NCBI RefSeq assembly: GCF_000353285.1
Contig: NZ_KB731324.1
Span: 1,072,577 to 1,136,576 of the forward strand
Direction of reading: 5' to 3'
DNA from: Leptolyngbya boryana PCC 6306
GTDB lineage: Bacteria > Cyanobacteriota > Cyanobacteriia > Leptolyngbyales > Leptolyngbyaceae
Length of the DNA: 64,000 nucleotides
Shown here piece after piece: positions 16,793-25,562 of this stretch. Under the pieces are notes generated by a model. It had not been told where the DNA came from. It ran no database searches and worked only from the letters and a program-made list of their open reading frames with translations. A program made the translations under genes and the position numbers. Position 1 is the stretch's first letter, and every line of letters starts with the position of its first letter.

Positions 16793-18265
16793 ATGAGAGT
16801 TTCTCTTGCCTCCAGTCCCGCGCAATCTAAGCAGCTTCGTCACCAGCTTGCTCACCCTGAAGATTCCCTCTCTTATGAGTTGGGCAAAGCCGTCCAAGAA
16901 CTGCCCCCGGTCTACACGCGATTCATGGCAGGCAGTATTAGTGTCCTTGTGCTAGGCACGATCGGGTGGGCGCACTTTAGCGAAGTGGAAGAAGTCGCGA
17001 ATGCTCAAGGTAAATTAATTCCCTCGACTGAGGTTCGACCCTTCCGCGCTCCCAGTGTGGGGACGATTACCAAGATCAATGTTAAGCCTGGACAGATTGT
17101 CCAAAAAGGGCAAACTTTAATGGAGATTGATCCAGGTGCGACTGAAACCAATGTCGCGAGTTTGCAGAACGATGCGAGAAAAATTCAAGAAGACATTCGC
17201 CGCTTAGAGGCAGAAAGCCAAGGCAAAGCTTCGACTGGGAATGAATTACAAGATCAGTTGATTGCATCGCGTCAGCGTGAATTCAGTGACAAGCAAAATG
17301 CAGCGATCGCAGAAGCGAATCGGCAAAGTGCAGCCATTTCTGAAGCGCAAAATCGTCTAGAGCGGTTTCAAGAGAATCTGGTTAATGCGCGTGCCACATT
17401 GACCAATGCGACAGCCAGCAAAGCTGATGCGCGCGCAAATTTGGAGATTGCCCAAGAACGCCGCCAACGCTTACGATCGCTCGAAAATACGGGAGCTGTT
17501 CCCCATTTAGAGATTCTGAATGCAGCCGCTCAAGTCACTCAAGCGAGCCAACAGTTGACCAGTGCTGTGAATCAGATCAACGAAGCCCAAGGACAGATTG
17601 TTTCGCTGGAAAAAGAAATCGACGCGCAGCGAGACCGAATTCGCCAAGCTCAGCAAGCCTTTGAGTCTGCGAAAAGTACCGCAATGGGCTTAGCACCTCA
17701 GCGCCAGTCAGAAGTTTTGACTCAGTTAAAACAGCGTCGAGAAGAGTTAACCCGCAAACAAGGTGAAATCGCCGTTGCAACTCAGCAGCGCAAAGATCGT
17801 GAAGCCTTAACCGCACCCTTCACAGGTGTGGTGTACAACCAGAAAGCCACATTAGGTCCGATTCAGCAAGGTGAGGAACTGCTCTCGATCGTGCCTGAAG
17901 ACAAAGACTTAATTCTGGAAGTGAAGATTCTCAACCGAGATATCGGCTTTATCCGTCCGGGAATGAAAGCGAAAGTCAAACTTGCAACTTTCCCATATCA
18001 AGAGTTTGGCATCATTGAAGGCGAACTCGTTTCTGTGAGTCCAGATGCGGTCGTTGAAAAAGATGCGAATGGGCAAGATCTAGGCCCGGTCTTTCCAGCT
18101 AAGGTGAGAATCGATCGTAAGGCGATCCAAGTGCGCGGCAAAGATGTGGAACTTTCCCCAGGGATGGCGGGAACGGCGGATATCGTGACTCGGAAGAAAT
18201 CGATTCTGTCTTTCTTGACTGAACCCGTCACGAAGCGGTTTAACGAAGCCTTTTCTGTTCGCTAA
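16793..18265 (+). CDS. HlyD-family periplasmic adaptor subunit
   Basis: 490-residue membrane fusion protein of a type I secretion or efflux machine. It has a cytosolic N-terminus, one membrane helix (about 44-62, MAGSISVLVLGTIGWAHF), a split lipoyl domain (FRAPSVGTITKINVKPGQ and APFTGVVYNQ), a long alpha-helical hairpin rich in Gln/Ala (about 110-330) and a beta-barrel C-terminus (GFIRPGMKAKVKLATFPY). This is the HlyD form that pairs with an ABC exporter such as HlyB; no ABC partner is adjacent here. It ends at a good terminator. Confidence 0.9.
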   Translation: MRVSLASSPAQSKQLRHQLAHPEDSLSYELGKAVQELPPVYTRFMAGSISVLVLGTIGWAHFSEVEEVANAQGKLIPSTEVRPFRAPSVGTITKINVKPGQIVQKGQTLMEIDPGATETNVASLQNDARKIQEDIRRLEAESQGKASTGNELQDQLIASRQREFSDKQNAAIAEANRQSAAISEAQNRLERFQENLVNARATLTNATASKADARANLEIAQERRQRLRSLENTGAVPHLEILNAAAQVTQASQQLTSAVNQINEAQGQIVSLEKEIDAQRDRIRQAQQAFESAKSTAMGLAPQRQSEVLTQLKQRREELTRKQGEIAVATQQRKDREALTAPFTGVVYNQKATLGPIQQGEELLSIVPEDKDLILEVKILNRDIGFIRPGMKAKVKLATFPYQEFGIIEGELVSVSPDAVVEKDANGQDLGPVFPAKVRIDRKAIQVRGKDVELSPGMAGTADIVTRKKSILSFLTEPVTKRFNEAFSVR

Positions 18266-18282
18266 TTCTCGACTGTTTCAGG

Positions 18283-18314
18283 AATCGGGGATCTGCTTGG
18301 ATCCTCGATTTTTT
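18283..18314 (+). terminator. Terminator after hlyD-like gene
   Basis: Stem AATCGGGGATC / GATCCTCGATT (one G-U pair), 6-base loop TGCTTG, followed by T-rich sequence. Confidence 0.85.
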
Positions 18315-18462
18315 GGTTTTTTCAAGACTTATGCAAAAAATCTTAATTTAACAGAACGTAATATTTCACATCTGCGCTATGATAGACCATAGTGTAGCGA
18401 AACGATTGCGTCTGACCACTCCCCTCAACCTTCGAGCGGAAGTAGCGTGAGGAAACTCCCGG

Positions 18463-18495
18463 AGCGATCGAGCTAACCGACTAGGAGCTATCGCT
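18463..18495 (+). promoter_or_regulatory. Stem-loop in rimO leader
   Basis: AGCGAT-cg-AGCT pairs with AGCTATCGCT (10 bp, two-base bulge) about 50 bases before the rimO start. A TATGAT -10-like box near 18377 would give a leader of about 150 bases. A second small stem CTATG/CATAG lies near 18380. Function is inferred only from structure and position. Confidence 0.45.
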
Positions 18496-18543
18496 GCGAT
18501 TTTTCAGGATTCCGATCGACTTACTTACCCCCTCCGAAGTTAC

Positions 18544-19896
18544 ATGGGCAACAAGCCAACTATTGCGTTCTCTCATTTAGGCTGCGAAAAAAATAGAATT
18601 GATACCGAACATATGCTTGGTCTACTGGCTCAAGCCGGATATCAAGTTGATGCTGACGAAGAGTTGGCAGATTATGTTATTGTCAATACTTGCAGTTTTA
18701 TTCAAGCCGCACGGGAAGAATCAGTGCGGACACTGGTCGAATTAGCGGAAGCTGACAAAAAAATTGTGATCACAGGCTGCATGGCGCAGCACTTTCAGGA
18801 ACAACTTTTAGATGAACTGCCCGAAGCCGTCGCCCTCGTTGGGACAGGTGATTATCACAAAATCGTTGATGTGATTGCACGAGCAGAAGCTGGAGAGCGT
18901 GTGAAAGAGGTTTCACAAGAACCGACTTACATCGCAGATGAGACGACCCCTCGCTATCGCACTACGACCGAAGGCGTTGCTTATCTCCGGATTTCAGAAG
19001 GATGTGATTATCGATGTGCGTTCTGTATTATCCCGCACTTGCGTGGAAACCAGCGATCGCGCACGATTGAATCAATTGTCCAAGAAGCTGAACATTTAGC
19101 CGCTGAAGGCGTGAAAGAGATTATCTTAATCTCGCAGATCACCACCAACTATGGACTTGACCTTTACGGTGAGCCAAAGTTAGCCGAACTGTTGCGCGCC
19201 CTTGGAAAAGTGGACATTCCTTGGATTCGGATGCACTACGCTTATCCGACCGGATTGACCCCGAAAGTTATCGAAGCGATTCGCGAAACGCCGAACGTTC
19301 TCCCTTACCTCGATTTACCTCTGCAACATTCCCACCCGGAAGTGCTCAGAGCCATGAATCGCCCTTGGCAAGGTCGGGTCAACGACGGCATTATTGAGCG
19401 GCTCAAAGCTGAGATCCCGAATGCTGTTTTGAGAACTACTCTGATTGTCGGATTTCCTGGAGAAACCGATGAACATTTTGAACATCTCAAGCAGTTTATT
19501 CAGCGTCACGAATTTGATCACGTTGGAGTGTTTACCTTCTCTCCTGAAGAAGGTACTCCCGCCTACGACTTGCCCAATCAGTTGCCCCAAGAGGTAATGG
19601 ATGCGCGTCGAGATGCCTTGATGCAACTCCAGCAAGCGATTTCTCTTAAACAGAATCGTGCGCAGATTGGCAAAGTCGTAGATGTCTTGATCGAACAAGA
19701 AAATCCGCAGACCGGAGAACGAATTGGGCGATCGGCTCGATTTTCTCCTGATGTGGACGGACTCGTATATGTCGAAGGCGAAGCGGCGTTGGGCACGATT
19801 GTGCCAGTGACGATCGTGGATGCAGACATTTACGACTTGTATGGTCGAATTGCCACGGCTGCGGACTTGATCCAACTGCCTGCAATGACTGTTTAA
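18544..19896 (+). CDS. rimO: Ribosomal protein S12 methylthiotransferase RimO
   Basis: Radical-SAM enzyme that adds a methylthio group to Asp of ribosomal protein S12. The 450-residue protein has the N-terminal UPF0004 domain ([26 protein letters not shown] with three cluster cysteines), the radical-SAM motif CDYRCAFC at 154-161, and a C-terminal TRAM domain (VLIEQENP onward). HLGCEKN and the S12-type TRAM set it apart from MiaB. It is followed by a crhR-type helicase, the same order as the rimO-crhR operon known from Synechocystis. Confidence 0.93.
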   Translation: MGNKPTIAFSHLGCEKNRIDTEHMLGLLAQAGYQVDADEELADYVIVNTCSFIQAAREESVRTLVELAEADKKIVITGCMAQHFQEQLLDELPEAVALVGTGDYHKIVDVIARAEAGERVKEVSQEPTYIADETTPRYRTTTEGVAYLRISEGCDYRCAFCIIPHLRGNQRSRTIESIVQEAEHLAAEGVKEIILISQITTNYGLDLYGEPKLAELLRALGKVDIPWIRMHYAYPTGLTPKVIEAIRETPNVLPYLDLPLQHSHPEVLRAMNRPWQGRVNDGIIERLKAEIPNAVLRTTLIVGFPGETDEHFEHLKQFIQRHEFDHVGVFTFSPEEGTPAYDLPNQLPQEVMDARRDALMQLQQAISLKQNRAQIGKVVDVLIEQENPQTGERIGRSARFSPDVDGLVYVEGEAALGTIVPVTIVDADIYDLYGRIATAADLIQLPAMTV

Positions 19897-20014
19897 TCGC
19901 TGTGTTGAAACGACGATGTTCCCGTTGTCGCATAGACTGACCGAAATGTTAGACCTTCACTGTTTCTAGCTTTTCATCTCTTTTCCCCGCGCCTTTAAAG
20001 TTGGCAATTAACAC

Positions 20015-20073
20015 GTAGTTCGGCTCGAACTGCGACCCGATTCAGACGGTTTTGGTTTATGAAAAGACCGTCT
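20015..20073 (+). promoter_or_regulatory. Two stem-loops in rimO-crhR spacer
   Basis: Hairpin one at 20015-20033: AGTTCG / CGAACT around GCT, extended by two pairs. Hairpin two at 20044-20073: AGACGGT / ACCGTCT with a 16-base loop and no T-run, so not a typical terminator. They lie 60-115 bases before the helicase start. In Synechocystis the rimO-crhR spacer is an RNA-processing site; these stems may serve the same purpose (inference). Confidence 0.5.
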
Positions 20074-20130
20074 TGAGGTCGAGAATGTTGCCTCTGATGG
20101 CGCACGACCATGACTTTTACAGGAGACTCA

Positions 20131-21579
20131 ATGACCCTTTCTTTTCATAGCCTCGGACTGTCTGAAGACCGGATTCGCCATCTCGAAGAACTCGGATTTA
20201 CTGCTCCGACTGCCATCCAAGCCCAAGCCATTCCTCATTTACTCGCTGGGCGTGATGTCGTCGGTCAAGCACAAACCGGAACTGGGAAAACTGCGGCGTT
20301 CGGGCTTCCGATTCTGGAGCGGATTGATACAAAATCCCCCACAGTCCAAGCGCTGATTCTGACTCCGACTCGCGAATTGGCGATGCAAGTTTGCCAAGCG
20401 ATTCGTACGTTCACTGACGATCGTCGAGTTAAAGTCGTCACGATCTACGGCGGACAATCGATCGATCTACAAGTTGATCGCTTACGTCGTGGCGCTCAAA
20501 TTGTCGTCGGAACTCCCGGTCGAGTGATTGATTTGCTCGGTCGTGGTGATCTAAGACTCGATAATCTCAGCTGGCTCGTTCTCGACGAAGCAGATGAGAT
20601 GCTGAACATGGGCTTTATTCAGGATGTTGAGAAGATCTTGAATCAAGCGCCTGTTGAACGTCAAACGACGTTCTTCTCGGCAACGATGGAACCTTCGATC
20701 CGTAAGTTGGTCACCAAGTTCTTGCGCTCTCCGGTGACGGTGACGATCGAACAACCCAAAGCCGCTCCTTCTCGCATTAATCAAGTTGCTTACACGATTC
20801 CTCGCGGATGGACAAAAGCTCGGGCAATTCTACCGATTCTCGAATTGGAAGATCCCGAAGCCGCAATTATCTTCGTGAGAACTCGTCGGGCAGCCGCAGA
20901 ATTGACCAGCCAATTACAAGCCGCTGGACATAGTGTGGATGAATACCACGGTGATTTGAGCCAAAGCCAACGTGAACGGCTATTGCTCCGGTTCCGCCAG
21001 CAGCAGATCAAATGGGTGGTCGCGACCGACATCGCGGCACGAGGAATCCATGTGGATAACTTGACCCATGTGATCAACTACGACTTGCCGGATAGCGTTG
21101 AAAGCTATGTGCACCGGATTGGTCGGACAGGTCGTGCGGGTAAAGAAGGCACGGCAATTTCGCTGGTGCATCCGCTGGATCGTCGCAAACTGCGCGATAT
21201 CGAAAATCACGTTCGCCAACGCTTAGAGATTAAGCCAGTTCCGACTCGTGCGGAAATTGAAGCTCGCTACTTAGATAAGCTGCAAGCTCAAGTGCGCGAG
21301 ACGCTAGCAGGAGAGCGAGTCGCATCGTTCTTGCCGATTGTGTCTCAGTTGGCCGAAGATTACGAACCGCATACGATCGCGGCTGCGGCATTGCAGATGA
21401 TCTACGATCGCACTCGTCCCGCTTGGATTACCATCGGGACTGATCCGACTCCTGAAGAAGAAGCTTCTTCGAGAGGCGGTGCGAAGCAGAAGCCTGTGAA
21501 GCGTTCTAGACCTTCTGGAGGACATTCTGCTTCAGGTAGTTCTGGTCAGCGTCGTCATCCTGCGGCACGATCGAAGTAA
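20131..21579 (+). CDS. crhR: DEAD-box RNA helicase, CrhR type
   Basis: 482 residues. Helicase core motifs in order: Q-motif FTAPTAIQAQAIP, Walker A AQTGTGKT (47-54), PTRELA, TPGR, DEAD (152-155), SAT, then the C-terminal domain with ARGIHVDN and HRIGRTGRAG. The C-terminal extension GERVASFLPIV...AAAALQMIYD and a Gly/Ser/Arg basic tail match the redox- and cold-regulated helicase CrhR. The ATG at 20131 has AGGAGA just upstream, better than the ATG at 20110. The upstream gene is rimO, as in the known rimO-crhR operon. Confidence 0.9.
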   Translation: MTLSFHSLGLSEDRIRHLEELGFTAPTAIQAQAIPHLLAGRDVVGQAQTGTGKTAAFGLPILERIDTKSPTVQALILTPTRELAMQVCQAIRTFTDDRRVKVVTIYGGQSIDLQVDRLRRGAQIVVGTPGRVIDLLGRGDLRLDNLSWLVLDEADEMLNMGFIQDVEKILNQAPVERQTTFFSATMEPSIRKLVTKFLRSPVTVTIEQPKAAPSRINQVAYTIPRGWTKARAILPILELEDPEAAIIFVRTRRAAAELTSQLQAAGHSVDEYHGDLSQSQRERLLLRFRQQQIKWVVATDIAARGIHVDNLTHVINYDLPDSVESYVHRIGRTGRAGKEGTAISLVHPLDRRKLRDIENHVRQRLEIKPVPTRAEIEARYLDKLQAQVRETLAGERVASFLPIVSQLAEDYEPHTIAAAALQMIYDRTRPAWITIGTDPTPEEEASSRGGAKQKPVKRSRPSGGHSASGSSGQRRHPAARSK

Positions 21580-21603
21580 TCTACAATAGATTCCTGTGTA
21601 TAA

Positions 21604-21636
21604 AAGACTCCGACTTCTTTAAGAAGTCGGAGTCTT
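21604..21636 (+). terminator. Hairpin after crhR
   Basis: Perfect 16-bp inverted repeat AAGACTCCGACTTCTT and its complement with a one-base centre. No T-run follows directly (AGAGCTTTT), so it may work as a weak terminator or RNA end-protector. Confidence 0.7.
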
Positions 21637-21656
21637 AGAGCTTTTGAACCTTCTTT

Positions 21657-22439
21657 ATGCCAGTTGTTCTTTCTACAGATTTGCTTGCCTTCTATCGTGA
21701 CCTGAGCCAGCGGACTCTCACCGTCGTTGATCTGGAAACCTCTGGGCATAAACCGCCTCGCAGTCGAGCGATCGAGGTGTCGGTTCTGAATGCAAATTTG
21801 AAAGACGGCATTCTGAATCAAGAAACGTATTTGATCAATCCTGGCGTGTTGATTCCGCCGATCATTACGAATATTACGGGCATCACGCAAGACATGGTGG
21901 ATGGTGCACCGCCGCCGGATGAGGTGTGGCTCAAGTGTTTGCCCTTGTTCGAGCAGGGAACTTTAACGGCTCACAATATTGGATTTGACTATCCGTTTAT
22001 TCGAGCAGAATATGCGCGGTTGGGGATTCCATTTTATCGATCGCAATCCGAGCAGTTTTGCACTGTTCAATTTGCACGCTTGATGCTCTCAGAGTTGCCT
22101 TCTCGGAGTTTGCCGAACTTGGTTAAACATTTTCAGTTTCCAGTTGGCGCATCGCATCGCGCGGAAGCAGACACGATGGCATGTTGGCTACTTGCAGAAA
22201 TGCTCTTGAAAGAGATTGCAAATGAAGATGATGAAGCGGTTTTAGCAAAAATTGGACAGCAGCTTCTTTCGACGAGTGAGGCTGCCAAACTGATTGGCGG
22301 CTCGCAAAAATCAGTGCGATCGCGGCTTGAGCAAGCGGGTGCTGAACCCTATATTTCTCGAACCGGAACACCGTTGTATCGCCGTGCAGATGTTGAGCGT
22401 CTTTATTGGCAAAAGCACCAACTTTCTTTGTCGTCTTGA
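21657..22439 (+). CDS. DnaQ-like 3'-5' exonuclease with C-terminal HTH
   Basis: 260 residues. Residues 15-190 are a DEDDh exonuclease: VVDLETSGHKPPRSRAIEVSV (D and E), HNIGFDYPFIRAEY (third acidic residue) and SHRAEADTMA (His and last Asp). Residues about 200-260 read STSEAAKLIGGSQKSVRSRL...RRADVERLYW, a MerR/excisionase-like helix-turn-helix. Such fusions suggest a DNA- or RNA-directed exonuclease; substrate unknown. The crhR hairpin lies 20 bases upstream. Confidence 0.83.
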   Translation: MPVVLSTDLLAFYRDLSQRTLTVVDLETSGHKPPRSRAIEVSVLNANLKDGILNQETYLINPGVLIPPIITNITGITQDMVDGAPPPDEVWLKCLPLFEQGTLTAHNIGFDYPFIRAEYARLGIPFYRSQSEQFCTVQFARLMLSELPSRSLPNLVKHFQFPVGASHRAEADTMACWLLAEMLLKEIANEDDEAVLAKIGQQLLSTSEAAKLIGGSQKSVRSRLEQAGAEPYISRTGTPLYRRADVERLYWQKHQLSLSS

Positions 22440-22557
22440 ACGGTAAAATAGCAGAACTAAAAGAAATGCAGATTCAATCTTGTTACGGTATCAACTCTTA
22501 CTAAACTTCGTATCTAGATCCGCTAAGGTCACAGAACTGTGACTCAGGTTAGAAGTC

Positions 22558-23484
22558 ATGCGTCTAGAGCAATTGCAGGCGTTTTTGGCGATCGTTGAAA
22601 CCGGAAGTTTTCAACAGGCTGCCCGAAAATGTGCGGTCACTCAATCGACTATTAGCCGTCAACTCCAGGCATTGGAAGCTGATTTAGGGATGCCGCTGTT
22701 TCATCGGACGACTCAGGCAAAATTAACGATCGCGGGAGAACAGTTTCTACCTCACGCCCGCAAAATTTGCCAGGAATGGCAGAATGCCATCAGTGAGTTG
22801 GAAGAGTTGCGATGCGGCAAACAGCCAGAACTATGTGTTGCAGCCATTCATTCGGTCTGTGCGTTTCATTTGCCGCCTGTGTTGCAGCAATTTTGTCAGG
22901 ACTATCCTGACGTTCAGCTTCGCGTCACTTCGTTAGGGAGCGATCGCGCGTTAAAAGTCCTGAAAGATGGCTTGGTAGATTTGGCGATCGTGATGAATAA
23001 CCGCTTTCTCACTGCGAGTCCAGAAATGGTTGTAGATGTTCTTTACGACGAGCCTGTTCGGGTTCTGATGGCAGCCGATCATCCTTTGACGAAATTTGAT
23101 CAAGTGCCTTGGTCAGAATTGGTTCGCTATCCGCAAGTTGTTTTCAAAGATGGATACGGAATGCAACGGCTTGTCCAAGAGCAGTTTCAGCGGCAAGGAG
23201 TTACGTTGAAAGCAGCTTTGGAGCTGAATACTTTAGATGCATTTCGCGGTGTTGTGCGGCAGGGAGAATTGATTGCTTTGTTACCGCAAGGCGCGATTCA
23301 GGATGTGCATTTAGATTCGACTTTAGTGATTCGATCGACTAGCGATCCGGTTTTAGTGCGACAAGTGGTGTTGGTGACGACGCAAGATCGATTGCAAATT
23401 CCACCGATTCAACGATTTCGGGCATTGGTGCAGGAAATCATGCATCCTGCATTTCTGAAGCGAAGTCCGAGTGCGATCGTGTGA
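22558..23484 (+). CDS. LysR-family transcriptional regulator
   Basis: 308 residues. The N-terminal winged helix (LEQLQAFLAIVETGSFQQAA, TQSTISRQLQALEADLG, FHRTTQAKLT; residues 1-60) is followed by a LysR effector domain (ELCVAAIHSVCAFHLPPVL, GLVDLAIVMNN, RVLMAADHPLT). The ligand is unknown. It lies 82 bases upstream of a TrpD-like gene on the same strand, so it may control or be cotranscribed with it. Confidence 0.9.
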   Translation: MRLEQLQAFLAIVETGSFQQAARKCAVTQSTISRQLQALEADLGMPLFHRTTQAKLTIAGEQFLPHARKICQEWQNAISELEELRCGKQPELCVAAIHSVCAFHLPPVLQQFCQDYPDVQLRVTSLGSDRALKVLKDGLVDLAIVMNNRFLTASPEMVVDVLYDEPVRVLMAADHPLTKFDQVPWSELVRYPQVVFKDGYGMQRLVQEQFQRQGVTLKAALELNTLDAFRGVVRQGELIALLPQGAIQDVHLDSTLVIRSTSDPVLVRQVVLVTTQDRLQIPPIQRFRALVQEIMHPAFLKRSPSAIV

Positions 23485-23566
23485 AGGCGTTTGAGCAGGA
23501 AACAATCTGGTATTGTGGAACCCTTTGGAAGGTTGCAGCGGTTCATTCATTCTGTAGGCAAGCACT

Positions 23567-24628
23567 ATGAGTTACGAGTTCCGGGAGTTACTTAAAAAAG
23601 TTGGCAGTGGGCCGCATACAAGCGAAAATTTGACGCGCCAAGAGTCAGAAACTGCGACTCGCTTGATGCTGCTGCAAGAAGCAACCCCGGCTCAGATTGG
23701 GGCATTTATGATTTCTCATCGCATCAAGCGCCCAACGGGTGAAGAACTAGCCGGGATGTTAGATGCCTATGATGCGTTAGGTAAAAAGCTGCCCCCGATC
23801 GCATCCAAGATCCCAGTGATGGTGATGTGTAACCCCTATGATGGTCGATCGAGAACTGCGCCTTTAAGTCCGCTTGTTGCGATCGTTTTAGCAGCAGCAG
23901 GAGTTCCAGTTGTACTGCACGGCGGCGATCGCATGCCAACCAAAGAAGGCGTTCCGTTGATTGAGCTTTGGGATGGGTTAGGCGTGAATTGGAAAACCGT
24001 GTCGCTGGAGCAGATTCACGCAATTTTGCAGCAAACTGGATTAGGATTTGTCTACTTGCCGCATCATTTTCCGTTGGCTCAAGGATTGGTGGAGTATCGA
24101 GAGCAAATTGGCAAGCGTCCGCCGTTTTCGACGCTGGAATTGATGTGGAATCCGTATGCAGGCGAGTCGCATTTGATTTGTGGGTATGTTCATCCGCCGA
24201 CTGAAGGCATGTTTCGCGATGCCTTTGCGCTGCGAGGAACCACATTATTTACTACGGTCAAAGGATTAGAAGGCAGTTGTGATTTGCCGCGCGATCGAAC
24301 GGCGATCATTGGGATGGCAGCGGGAGAAAAGTTCGATCGCTTAACGTTGGTTCCTCGCGATTATGGATTTGCCGCAAAAGAATTGCCGTTAGTCTCGAAT
24401 GAGGATCTGATCGATCAGATGCGGGCAGCGATGAGAGGTGAGCCTTCGGAACTGATGCAAGCGACCATTTGGAATTGTGGATTTTATCTCTGGAGAGCCG
24501 GAGCCTGCACGAGTCTTGAATCAGGATTTTCGCAAGCGCAGGCGATTTTAGAACTAGGACAGGCGGAGCGGAAATTACAGCAAGTGATTCATGCGATCGA
24601 AGCGTGTCGCTCAGTTCTCAGTAATTAA
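23567..24628 (+). CDS. Anthranilate phosphoribosyltransferase-family protein (TrpD2-like)
   Basis: 353 residues of the nucleoside phosphorylase/phosphoribosyltransferase class II fold: an N-terminal helical domain (RELLKKVGSGPHTSENLTRQES, LMLLQEATPAQIGAFMISHRIK) and a core with VVLHGGDRMPTKEGVPLIE, where true TrpD has HGNR-type sequence. The usual TrpD GTGGD motif is absent at the expected place (NPYDGRSRTAPLSP instead). So it is a paralogue, similar to YbiB/TrpD2 proteins that bind nucleic acids, and not the tryptophan enzyme. It is followed by a strong terminator. Confidence 0.82.
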   Translation: MSYEFRELLKKVGSGPHTSENLTRQESETATRLMLLQEATPAQIGAFMISHRIKRPTGEELAGMLDAYDALGKKLPPIASKIPVMVMCNPYDGRSRTAPLSPLVAIVLAAAGVPVVLHGGDRMPTKEGVPLIELWDGLGVNWKTVSLEQIHAILQQTGLGFVYLPHHFPLAQGLVEYREQIGKRPPFSTLELMWNPYAGESHLICGYVHPPTEGMFRDAFALRGTTLFTTVKGLEGSCDLPRDRTAIIGMAAGEKFDRLTLVPRDYGFAAKELPLVSNEDLIDQMRAAMRGEPSELMQATIWNCGFYLWRAGACTSLESGFSQAQAILELGQAERKLQQVIHAIEACRSVLSN

Positions 24629-24661
24629 AAAGCCTTGCAGTCTATAGTAGTCCTACATATG

Positions 24662-24713
24662 AGGTGGGGAGTAGGGAGTGAGGATCTTCTACTCCCTACT
24701 CCCCACCTTTTTT
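24662..24713 (+). terminator. Terminator/palindromic repeat after trpD-like gene
   Basis: Perfect 18-bp stem (left arm AGGTGGGGAGTAGGGAGT) with an 11-base loop, followed by six T. The GGGGAGT-rich arms resemble the repeat copies at 45824 and 46662, so this is probably a member of a dispersed repeat serving as a terminator. Confidence 0.88.
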
Positions 24714-24789
24714 AGTCCTTACCACTCAAACAGACTCGCTATACGCTCACACACCTCGCTAAAATAGAGGCGTTGCTTATGAAATTGCT

Positions 24790-25098
24790 ATGCCTCCTCG
24801 TTGGTCTCGAATCCCTGATCGTAAAGACGCAGACTATCGCCAACTCGACGATCGTATGACGTTTGCGACGCATGTTGCTTTATTTGCGGCTGCAAACTCT
24901 GGCATGTGGTTTTTCAGAATTTTACAAAAAGCCGATTGGTCATGGTCAGTTTGGGTGACAGGTGCTTGGGCTAGTGTCTTAGTGGCGCATGCGATTTATA
25001 TTTTTGCGATCGCAGACTACTCTGAACCTGTTGTCGCAACTTCTCAACCGAAAGGCTTTAAACCTAAAGAGAAACCCTCAAAATCACCCAAGAGATAG
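24790..25098 (+). CDS. 2TM-domain cyanobacterial membrane protein
   Basis: 102 residues with two membrane segments (HVALFAAANSGMWFFRIL; WVTGAWASVLVAHAIYIFAI) joined by a short Trp-rich loop, and a basic C-terminal tail ending in lysines and prolines. The layout matches the 2TM domain family of cyanobacterial proteins; no function is known. It begins PPRWSRIPDRKDADYRQLDDR, a polar N-terminus conserved in homologues as I recall. Confidence 0.75.
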   Translation: MPPRWSRIPDRKDADYRQLDDRMTFATHVALFAAANSGMWFFRILQKADWSWSVWVTGAWASVLVAHAIYIFAIADYSEPVVATSQPKGFKPKEKPSKSPKR

Positions 25099-25155
25099 GA
25101 GAATTTGGCATCGTAGATTCAGTATGGTTTGAAAGTTGAACCCTGAAAAAGTCTT

Positions 25156-25467
25156 ATGGCAAACTCCACAACTTCAGAAACAATCGAAGCCTTAGCTGCT
25201 GAAATCGGTGAATCAGTGTATATCGACATTGCAAAATGGCATCTCTATCTCAACGATGCTCATTTGCATACGGTTTTAGCAGAACGGCTTTTTCCGCTTG
25301 TCTCGAGTGGGACAGCGATTCAAGAAGATGACGTGCTGAACATTGTCCAAAGCATTCTGGTGAAAGTTGGCGGAGGGAAACGCGAAATTCCCTTGCTCGA
25401 TCTACTTCCTATGCAGTGCCAAGTCAGCTTGATCGATACGTTGGAAGAGTTTCAACGCAATCTGTAG
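25156..25467 (+). CDS. DUF3181-family protein
   Basis: 103 residues, soluble: TIEALAAEIGESVYIDIAKWHLYLNDAHLHTVLAERLFPLVS and GGGKREIPLLDLLP match DUF3181, a cyanobacteria-specific family of unknown function. It lies 57 bases after the 2TM gene on the same strand and probably shares its transcript. Confidence 0.85.
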   Translation: MANSTTSETIEALAAEIGESVYIDIAKWHLYLNDAHLHTVLAERLFPLVSSGTAIQEDDVLNIVQSILVKVGGGKREIPLLDLLPMQCQVSLIDTLEEFQRNL

Positions 25468-25562
25468 CAGACGGTATTAGGCAAAGAATGGTGAGTCCGC
25501 TTCTGATGGACTTGATTGAAGGGCGTCTGAATTCTATTGACTATCTTGTCGAAGCTAGAGTC

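Noticed and set aside
18400-18543. RNase P-like string GAGGAAACTCCCGG in the rimO leader
   Set aside because: Only this short resemblance; no P4 partner or other conserved RNase P elements within reach.
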